A stretch of DNA of 5,309 nt from Parabacteroides sp. (GTDB lineage Bacteria; Bacteroidota; Bacteroidia; Bacteroidales; Tannerellaceae): the NCBI GenBank assembly GCA_019411205.1, contig DXRF01000017.1, forward strand, positions 17,203 through 22,511, written 5' to 3'. The notes beneath the pieces are model-generated. The model was not told the origin of the DNA and searched no databases. It worked only from the letters and a program-made list of their open reading frames with translations. Positions 1 through 4,739 of the stretch are shown here, piece after piece. A program made the position numbers and the translations under genes. Each line of letters starts with the position of its first letter. Positions within the stretch are counted from its first letter, which is position 1.

Positions 1-310
1 TGCCAAAGGTCGCCGCCTGCGTTTGCATGTCGATAACGGAGGGGTCGCATTTGCTTCCGCCAAGACCAAGAAGAGCGAAAAGGCGGGGACTGCCAAAGCA
101 GAAAAGAAAGCAACTCCTGTCGTTGGCAAGGGCGATCAGACGGCTCGCGCCTCAGGCAAAAGTTTGACCTATAAAGTACGGTCCGGCGATTCCCTTTACT
201 CCATAGCCAAGAAATATCCGGGAGTTTCCACAGACGACCTGCAGAGAGCCAACGGGCTGACAAGTGCCGATATCCGGCCGGGCCAGGTCTTGAAAATCCC
301 GGTCGTTTGA
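1..310 (+). CDS. LysM-domain cell-wall protein, C-terminal fragment (probable MltD-like lytic transglycosylase)
   Basis: The gene is open from the left edge (frame starts at base 2), so 102 C-terminal residues are visible, ending in TGA. Fragment residues 57-101 form a clear LysM peptidoglycan-binding module: YKVRSGDSLYSIAKKYPGVS, then LQRANGL, then the closing IRPGQVLKIPV. The first residues (GRRLRLHV) look like the end of a preceding LysM, so there were probably at least two. Between them, about residues 20-54, lies a Lys/Ala-rich, probably disordered linker. LysM modules hold enzymes on peptidoglycan in the envelope. In Bacteroidales this kind of tail is common on MltD-type lytic transglycosylases; that identity is inference, because the catalytic domain is outside the window. 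The TTG at 23 is not a credible start, since the reading frame continues upstream of it. No convincing terminator follows, so some readthrough into the rel gene 88 bp downstream is possible. Confidence 0.8.
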   Translation, partial: AKGRRLRLHVDNGGVAFASAKTKKSEKAGTAKAEKKATPVVGKGDQTARASGKSLTYKVRSGDSLYSIAKKYPGVSTDDLQRANGLTSADIRPGQVLKIPVV

Positions 311-339
311 CTTTTTCTGCCGCTTTCGGGAATATATAA

Positions 340-361
340 GCAAATATTTATATATATTTGC
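340..361 (+). promoter_or_regulatory. Probable rel promoter -7 element inside an inverted repeat
   Basis: TATATTTG at 353-360 matches the Bacteroides -7 consensus TAnnTTTG exactly. It would start transcription near 364-368, giving a leader of about 30 nt before the ATG at 399. No good -33 TTTG lies 19-21 bp upstream, so the promoter may be weak or need help. The -7 element sits in the right arm of a perfect inverted repeat, GCAAATAT (340-347), six-base spacer, ATATTTGC (354-361). The repeat lacks a GC-rich stem and T-tract, so it is not a terminator. An operator is possible but unproven. Confidence 0.45.
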
Positions 362-398
362 CTACATACACGTTTAAAAATACGGAAGGGCATTCGAT

Positions 399-2693
399 AT
401 GAGCGACAGAAATGATACAAAAGACACAGCAGACATGCAGCCCGACCAGGAGGCGAAACCCGCCCTCTCGGCCGACGAGCAGATGATTCAGGACGGCTTT
501 CACGCGCTGTTGCAGGATTACCTTAATTCAAATCACCGACGCAAGGTGGAACGCATAACCAAGGCGTTCAATTTCGCCAATCAGGCACATGCGGGTGTGA
601 AGCGTCGTTCGGGCGAGCCTTACATCATGCACCCGATTGCGGTGGCGCGTATCGTCTGCCGCGAGATGGGACTGGGGTCCACTTCCATCTGTTCGGCCTT
701 ATTGCACGACGTGGTGGAGGATACCGAATACACGGTCGAGGATATCAAGGATATGTTCGGCGAGAAGATCGCCCAGATCGTGGACGGCCTGACGAAGATA
801 TCCGGCGGTATCTTCGGTGAACAGGCATCGGCACAGGCCGAGAATTTCCGTAAGCTGCTGCTGACGATGAGCGACGATATCCGGGTGATCCTGATCAAGA
901 TAGCCGACCGTCTCCACAATATGCGTACTTTGGGCTCCATGTTACCCGCAAAGCAGTTCAAGATTGCCGGTGAGACGCTTTACCTCTATGCCCCTTTGGC
1001 ACACCGTCTGGGGCTTTTCACCATCAAGACGGAACTGGAAGACCTGAGTTTCAAGTATGAGCATCCGCAGGAATATGCCTTTATCAATCTGAAATTGAAA
1101 TCTACGGAAGCAGCCCGTAACACTTTGTTCGAGCATTTTGCCGTGCCGGTGGACAAGAAGTTGAAGGAGATGGGGCTCAACTATGAAATGCGTGCCCGTG
1201 TGAAATCCGCCTATTCCATCTGGAACAAGATGGAGAGCAAAGGCGTCAGTTTTGAAGATATCTACGATATATATGCCGTCCGTATCATCTTCGACCCGCT
1301 GCCGGGGGTGGATGAGAAGAACCAGTGTTGGGACATCTATTCCGCGATCACGGATATCTACCGCATCCGGCCGGACCGTATCCGCGACTGGGTGAGCCGT
1401 CCGAAAGCCAACGGTTATCAGGCGTTGCACCTGACCGTGATGGGGCCTGACGGACAATGGGTGGAGATACAGATCCGCAGCCGCCGTATGGACGAGATTG
1501 CCGAGAAAGGCTTTGCCGCTCACTGGAAATATAAGGAACATAACATAGAAGAAGATACGGAACTCGACAAATGGTTGCAGACCATTACCGAGATACTGGA
1601 AAGCCCGGATCCGAACGCTTTGGACTTTCTCGATACGATCAAGCTGAATCTTTTTACCTCCGAGATATTTGTCTTTACCCCGAAAGGCGACATCAAGACG
1701 TTGCCCCAGGGAGCTACGGCTTTGGACTTCGGATATGCCCTTCACTCGGATATCGGGAACAAATGTATCGGTGCGAAGGTCAACCATCGTTTGGTCCCGC
1801 TCAGCCATCAGTTGGCAAGTGGCGACCAGGTGGAGATCCTGACCTCCCGTTCGCAGAACCCGCAACCCGAATGGTTGAATTTCGTCACGACGGCAAGGGC
1901 ACGTGCAAGAATCGACGCTTACCTGAAAAAGATCCGTAAGGAGGCCGTAAAAGAGGGAGAAATTAAGGTGATCGATGCTTTCAAACGCAATAATTTGGAG
2001 GCAAACACATCCAATGTCGACAAACTATGTATGTATTTCGGTTTCTCCAAACGCGAAGAATTCTACTATGCAGTAGAGAAAGGAGACGTGATCCTGCCGG
2101 AAAACATCCGCAAGCTGTTGAAGGAGAAAACAGATAATGTCCTGTTCAAGTACGTCAAGCAAGCGCTCCGGGTAGCAACGAAAGCGACGACCGGCAAGAA
2201 AGAGGAAGGGGAACAACCGAAAGAAAAACCGAAATATGACAAGAAGAAGCCTTATATCCTGAAGGAGGAGGCTTTCGAACGCAATTATGTCATTGCCGAT
2301 TGCTGTAAACCGATTCCGGGTGACGAATCGTTGGGCTTTATCAATGATGACGGCAACGTGGTAGTCCACAAACGTTCCTGTCCGATTGCCATGCGCTTGA
2401 AAAGCAGTTTTGGCGAACGCATCCTGAATACGGAATGGAGCAGCCATCATTCCTCGTTCGAGGCAACGCTCGAGATTAAGGGGATCGACTCGATAGGGGT
2501 GTTGAATACGATCACCCGTACGATATCCGATGACTTCAATGTCAATATCATTCGTCTGCTGATCGAGGCGAAAGACGGAGTGTTCGAAGGAAAAGTGAAG
2601 ATGAAAGTACACGATGTGGAGGATATTCAGCGGATGTGCGTAGTCCTTTCCCAGATAAAGAATATCCAGTCTGTGGCCCGGGTAGCGGACTGA
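399..2693 (+). CDS. rel: Bifunctional RelA/SpoT family (p)ppGpp synthetase / hydrolase
   Basis: This cytoplasmic enzyme makes (p)ppGpp from ATP and GDP/GTP and hydrolyses it, setting the stringent response. The protein is complete at 764 residues, close to the usual long-Rel length. The HD hydrolase domain (about 45-200) keeps its expected residues: R69, H78, H103-D104, E107-D108, and N174/T177 in RLHNMRT. The synthetase domain (about 260-380) shows R267, the YSIWNKM motif, D290, the PKANGYQALH loop and E356 in VEIQIRS. The loop that reads RxKD in bifunctional enzymes is RIRD here (327-330), not the acidic EFDD of E. coli RelA. Next come TGS (about 423-483), a helical region, a Lys-rich linker (about 595-618), a Cys-rich zinc module (C635, C636, H657, C661) and a C-terminal ACT domain (about 686-760). 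The ATG at 399 is preceded by GGAAGGG (384-390), an unusually good ribosome site for this phylum. Both catalytic halves look intact. Many Bacteroidota carry two Rel/SpoT paralogues, so relA or spoT naming cannot be settled from sequence alone. Confidence 0.97.
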   Translation: MSDRNDTKDTADMQPDQEAKPALSADEQMIQDGFHALLQDYLNSNHRRKVERITKAFNFANQAHAGVKRRSGEPYIMHPIAVARIVCREMGLGSTSICSALLHDVVEDTEYTVEDIKDMFGEKIAQIVDGLTKISGGIFGEQASAQAENFRKLLLTMSDDIRVILIKIADRLHNMRTLGSMLPAKQFKIAGETLYLYAPLAHRLGLFTIKTELEDLSFKYEHPQEYAFINLKLKSTEAARNTLFEHFAVPVDKKLKEMGLNYEMRARVKSAYSIWNKMESKGVSFEDIYDIYAVRIIFDPLPGVDEKNQCWDIYSAITDIYRIRPDRIRDWVSRPKANGYQALHLTVMGPDGQWVEIQIRSRRMDEIAEKGFAAHWKYKEHNIEEDTELDKWLQTITEILESPDPNALDFLDTIKLNLFTSEIFVFTPKGDIKTLPQGATALDFGYALHSDIGNKCIGAKVNHRLVPLSHQLASGDQVEILTSRSQNPQPEWLNFVTTARARARIDAYLKKIRKEAVKEGEIKVIDAFKRNNLEANTSNVDKLCMYFGFSKREEFYYAVEKGDVILPENIRKLLKEKTDNVLFKYVKQALRVATKATTGKKEEGEQPKEKPKYDKKKPYILKEEAFERNYVIADCCKPIPGDESLGFINDDGNVVVHKRSCPIAMRLKSSFGERILNTEWSSHHSSFEATLEIKGIDSIGVLNTITRTISDDFNVNIIRLLIEAKDGVFEGKVKMKVHDVEDIQRMCVVLSQIKNIQSVARVAD

Positions 2694-2697
2694 GTCG

Positions 2698-2735
2698 AAA
2701 AAAGCTATATCCTTTTGCCTCAAAAGGTATAGCTT
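2698..2735 (-). terminator. Rho-independent terminator for the DUF3127 gene (minus strand)
   Basis: A hairpin spans 2702-2735: 2702-2717 pairs with 2721-2735, giving 15 base pairs with one bulged T (2710) and a three-base loop. On the minus strand the stem is followed by six T residues (A6 at 2698-2703 on plus; three of the As also belong to the junction with the stem). This is the arrangement expected for termination of leftward transcripts. It begins only five bases after the rel stop codon, so rel transcripts also pass through it. Confidence 0.75.
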
Positions 2736-2742
2736 CCGGAAG

Positions 2743-2786
2743 AAAAGGTCATAGTCTTTTGTGCAAAGGCTATGACCTTTTTGTTT
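2743..2786 (+). terminator. Rho-independent terminator for rel (plus strand)
   Basis: An uninterrupted 17-bp stem (2743-2759 with 2765-2781, including one G-T wobble) closes a five-base loop and runs straight into TTTTTGTTT on the plus strand. This is a strong intrinsic terminator for rel, about 50 bases after its stop. It can also fold from the minus strand, but the T-run there is interrupted (TTTTCTTCC), so it is best assigned to rel. Confidence 0.8.
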
Positions 2787-2805
2787 ATATGACCCTTTTG
2801 TTTAT
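2772..2805. repeat. 17-bp tandem duplication
   Basis: Two directly adjacent 17-bp units, 2772-2788 and 2789-2805, are identical at 16 of 17 positions: ATGACCTTTTTGTTTAT and ATGACCCTTTTGTTTAT. The first unit contains the right arm and T-tract of the rel terminator. The second reaches the last base of the DUF3127 stop codon. This looks like a local slippage or tandem duplication event. Confidence 0.8.
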
Positions 2806-3200
2806 TAGAAAGGCAGATCGTCGATCGGGTTGGCCGGACCGAAATCGGGAACGGCAGATGCAGCAGGGGCAGATGCCGGCACTACGTTTTCAGGAGTCAT
2901 GGCTCCCGGTGCCGACTGGGGAGCGGCGGCCATCGGGCGTTCCACTTTCCATGCACTGATATTCGTGAACCAACGTCCCTGATATTCACGGCTGTCTATG
3001 TCGAAAAATACTGTAAGTTCTTCTCCGGGTTGTATGGCTGCCTGGTTGATGCGGTCTGCACCGAAAATCTGGAAGCATACTTTCTTAGGGTATTGGTCAT
3101 GTGTTTCCAGGACATATTCCTGTTTTTTCCACTCGTTTCCGTTTTTGCTGATACCGCCTTGAACCGGCAGTACGGCGATGATTCTTCCCGTAATTTCCAT
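2805..3200 (-). CDS. DUF3127 domain protein with SSB-like acidic C-terminal tip
   Basis: The protein has 131 residues, is complete, and ends in TAA. Residues 1-87 resemble DUF3127, a Bacteroidota family without an established function. Recognisable parts are the opening MEITGRIIAVLP, the GNEWKKQEYVLET segment, and the FDIDSREYQGRWFTNISAWK segment. The alternating beta pattern and the size suggest an OB-type fold; this is inference. Residues 88-125 form an Ala/Pro-rich, probably disordered linker, and the chain ends in IDDLPF. Small folded domain, flexible linker and DDxPF tail is the layout of bacterial single-stranded DNA-binding protein, whose tip recruits repair and replication partners. 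It should not be named ssb, because the N-terminal domain does not read as canonical SSB. The ATG at 3200 is preceded by an A/T-rich leader with no Shine-Dalgarno site, as is usual here. It lies 86 bases downstream of the merR stop and probably has its own promoter. It converges on rel. Confidence 0.85.
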   Translation of the reverse strand: MEITGRIIAVLPVQGGISKNGNEWKKQEYVLETHDQYPKKVCFQIFGADRINQAAIQPGEELTVFFDIDSREYQGRWFTNISAWKVERPMAAAPQSAPGAMTPENVVPASAPAASAVPDFGPANPIDDLPF

Positions 3201-3225
3201 GTTTATTGTTTTTATTAAATTGCTG

Positions 3226-3233
3226 CGAAGGTA
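3226..3233 (-). promoter_or_regulatory. Probable -7 promoter element of the DUF3127 gene
   Basis: On the minus strand the bases read TACCTTCG, matching TAnnTTTG at all but one position and followed by CA as in many Bacteroidota promoters. The start of transcription would fall near 3217-3222, leaving a leader of about 20 nt. A TTG at the complement of 3250-3252 is a weak -33 candidate, with a 16-bp gap that is short of the usual 19-21. Confidence 0.4.
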
Positions 3234-3286
3234 CGATTTTCCAGCGTAACAAGCTAATTCTTTAAAATCGTTTTTGTGTGTGAGAG

Positions 3287-3643
3287 CTATTTGGAGGCTT
3301 CCAACGCTTCGAATGCTTCCTTCATGGCGAGTAGTTCTTCCTTGATCTGCTTCAATCTGTTTACGATCTCTTCGTGGCGTATCGTCGTCTCCGGATTTTC
3401 TTTCAGCTTTTGCCGGGCGCCTGCCAGGGTCATTCCCCGCTCTTTCACCAGGTGGTAGACCAGGCGTATCGCGTCGATGTCTTCCTGCCGGTAGGAGCGG
3501 GTCCCTTTGCCCGTCTTGCGTGGGCGTATTTGGTCGAATTCCTTCTCCCAGAAGCGCAGGGTCGACTCGTTGACGTCAAACATTTGTGCCACCTCGCTGA
3601 TGGAGAAATAGAGCTTTTGATTTTTATCTTTATTTAATGCCAT
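3287..3643 (-). CDS. MerR-family transcriptional regulator
   Basis: The product has 118 residues from the ATG at 3643. Residues 12-36 (SISEVAQMFDVNESTLRFWEKEF) form the MerR winged helix-turn-helix, and the wing with TRSYRQEDI (about 48-56) follows. Helices containing RGMTLAGARQKL (69-80) come next, then a charged C-terminal coiled coil (about 88-116) for dimerisation. There is no cysteine and no ligand-binding domain, so it is not a metal or redox sensor of the classic MerR, CueR or SoxR kind. The target and signal are unknown. An in-frame TTG at 3655 would add four residues, but it lies inside a palindrome next to the upstream stop codon, so the ATG is preferred. The gene starts 15 bases after the M23 peptidase stop and is probably co-transcribed with it. 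That makes a role in envelope gene control reasonable but unproven. Confidence 0.92.
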   Translation of the reverse strand: MALNKDKNQKLYFSISEVAQMFDVNESTLRFWEKEFDQIRPRKTGKGTRSYRQEDIDAIRLVYHLVKERGMTLAGARQKLKENPETTIRHEEIVNRLKQIKEELLAMKEAFEALEASK

Positions 3644-3646
3644 CGT

Positions 3647-3663
3647 ATTAAACAATGTTTAAT
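3647..3663. repeat. 17-bp palindrome at the M23 stop / merR leader
   Basis: ATTAAACAATGTTTAAT is a perfect inverted repeat with 8-bp arms around one central base. It covers the M23 stop codon (3659-3661) and ends three bases upstream of the merR ATG. It could be an operator or an mRNA hairpin near the merR start. It is too A/T-rich to be a convincing terminator. Confidence 0.55.
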
Positions 3664-4642
3664 CCATAACCTGGCCGTGATTTTCGGCAATCTGTATCAT
3701 ACGATCGTATTCTTCCGGAGTCAGGTCCATGTAATAGTACTTGGAGGGGTTATCGTATTTGCCGCGGACGATCACCTCGTAGTGAAGGTGCGGGCCGGTG
3801 GATTTTCCTGTATTCCCCACTTCTCCGATCACTTCTCCACGCTTTACTTTCTGTCCGACACGTGCCCGGAACTTGCTCAGGTGGCCGTAAAGCGTCTGGA
3901 ATCCATGTCCGTGATTGATCATCAGACAGTTTCCATATCCCTGTTTCCAGGCGGCAAAGCTAACGACTCCATCACCGGTTGCATAGACTTCAGTGCCCAC
4001 TTTGGCGGAAAAGTCCATGCCTGAGTGGAAGCGGGGAGTACGGTAGATCGGGTCGATACGCACGCCGTAGCCGGAAGCCGTGCGCTTCAGATCCTTATTG
4101 GCGATCGGCTGTATGGCGGGAATACATTTGCTTCGTTCTTCCTGGTTCTTTCCCAGTGTGATCAGCTCCTCCAGCGAGTTGGATTGGATGTAGAGCTGTT
4201 TGCTCAGCATATCCATCTTCTGGGTGGTCAAAACGACCAGTTCGGGGTTGGACAGGCTCATCAGATGCTCATACCGGTTGGTCCCGCCGAAGCCGGACTT
4301 GCGGACGGATTCGGGGATCGATTCTGCCTGGAAGATCGCCCGGTAGAGGTTTTCGTCGCGTTGCTGTATGTCATCCAGGACTTCCAGCGCGTTGTTCAAG
4401 CGTAACGAAAGCACTTCGTATTGTGTCTGCAACAACTTGTTTTCCTTCTTTAAAAGCGATTCGATCGGCGAGTCGAATGTACGTGAAAAGAGAAAGAAAA
4501 TACCGACACCGATCACGATACCGATGCTAAGGTGGCGGAGCACACCGAAAAAACGGTCCTTGGCGGAAGGGTAAACGCGTTCGTAACTGAGCGTGTTGGG
4601 GTTATATAAGTAATATGTTTTTCTGCTTTTAAATAGTTTCAT
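3659..4642 (-). CDS. Membrane-anchored M23 (LytM-type) metallopeptidase
   Basis: The protein has 327 residues from the ATG at 4642; a TTG one codon upstream is a less likely start. A short cytoplasmic head carries a Tyr-rich motif (KTYYLYNPNTLSYERVYPS, 8-26). One membrane span follows at about 35-53, then a periplasmic coiled coil (about 58-105). The peptidase domain occupies about 186-300. Its zinc ligands by family comparison are H206 and D210 (HSGMD) and H288. H254 (YGHLS) and H286 (the first His of HLH) complete the active site, so it appears catalytically competent. M23 enzymes cut peptide bridges or stems in peptidoglycan, and some inactive relatives only activate amidases. With all zinc residues present this one is probably an endopeptidase, anchored to the inner membrane and acting in the periplasm. 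It is transcribed divergently from alaS and lies just upstream of the merR gene. The substrate is not readable from sequence. Confidence 0.93.
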   Translation of the reverse strand: MKLFKSRKTYYLYNPNTLSYERVYPSAKDRFFGVLRHLSIGIVIGVGIFFLFSRTFDSPIESLLKKENKLLQTQYEVLSLRLNNALEVLDDIQQRDENLYRAIFQAESIPESVRKSGFGGTNRYEHLMSLSNPELVVLTTQKMDMLSKQLYIQSNSLEELITLGKNQEERSKCIPAIQPIANKDLKRTASGYGVRIDPIYRTPRFHSGMDFSAKVGTEVYATGDGVVSFAAWKQGYGNCLMINHGHGFQTLYGHLSKFRARVGQKVKRGEVIGEVGNTGKSTGPHLHYEVIVRGKYDNPSKYYYMDLTPEEYDRMIQIAENHGQVMD

Positions 4643-4668
4643 CAAATATTTTCTTGCTTGGATACGTG

Positions 4669-4699
4669 CAAAAATAATAATTTGCTGTACTTTTGCAAA
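4669..4699 (-). promoter_or_regulatory. Promoter of the M23 peptidase - merR unit
   Basis: On the minus strand, TTTG (complement of 4696-4699), a 19-bp gap, and TATTTTTG (complement of 4669-4676) match the Bacteroides -33/-7 consensus at every fixed position and in spacing. Transcription should begin near 4662-4665, about 20 nt before the ATG. It is the best promoter match in the window. Its -33 box directly abuts the alaS -7 box on the other strand. Confidence 0.65.
4688..4695 (+). promoter_or_regulatory. Probable -7 promoter element of alaS
   Basis: TACTTTTG matches TAnnTTTG exactly and is followed by CAAA. It predicts a start near 4699-4702 and a leader of about 40 nt before the alaS ATG. 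The -33 region is poor: only CGTG (4665-4668) sits at the correct 19-bp distance. The element lies within a perfect inverted repeat, AATTTGC (4679-4685), nine-base spacer, GCAAATT (4695-4701), and within the promoter of the divergent M23 gene. Confidence 0.55.
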
Positions 4700-4739
4700 T
4701 TGTTTTTCAGAATATTAACGAGACTATATAGAATAGATT

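Noticed and set aside
302..316. GTC-GTTT-GAC stem followed by five T, as a terminator for the LysM gene
   Set aside because: A three-base-pair stem is too weak to be a real terminator.
942..1865. 307-codon open frame on the minus strand, antisense to rel
   Set aside because: It lies wholly inside the well-supported rel gene, has no recognisable domain and no start context. It is a by-product of rel codon usage.
2025..2723. 232-codon minus-strand open frame overlapping the end of rel
   Set aside because: Its start falls in the loop region of a terminator hairpin and its translation mirrors rel in antisense, with no family resemblance.
2805..3200. Naming this gene ssb
   Set aside because: Only the C-terminal tip and overall layout resemble SSB; the N-terminal domain reads as DUF3127.
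3644..3655. TTG start at 3655 for the MerR gene
   Set aside because: The ATG at 3643 gives the natural start MALNKDKNQK; the extension would add only four residues from within the palindrome.
4025..4405. 126-codon plus-strand open frame within the M23 gene
   Set aside because: Antisense to a gene with intact catalytic motifs; no recognisable domain.
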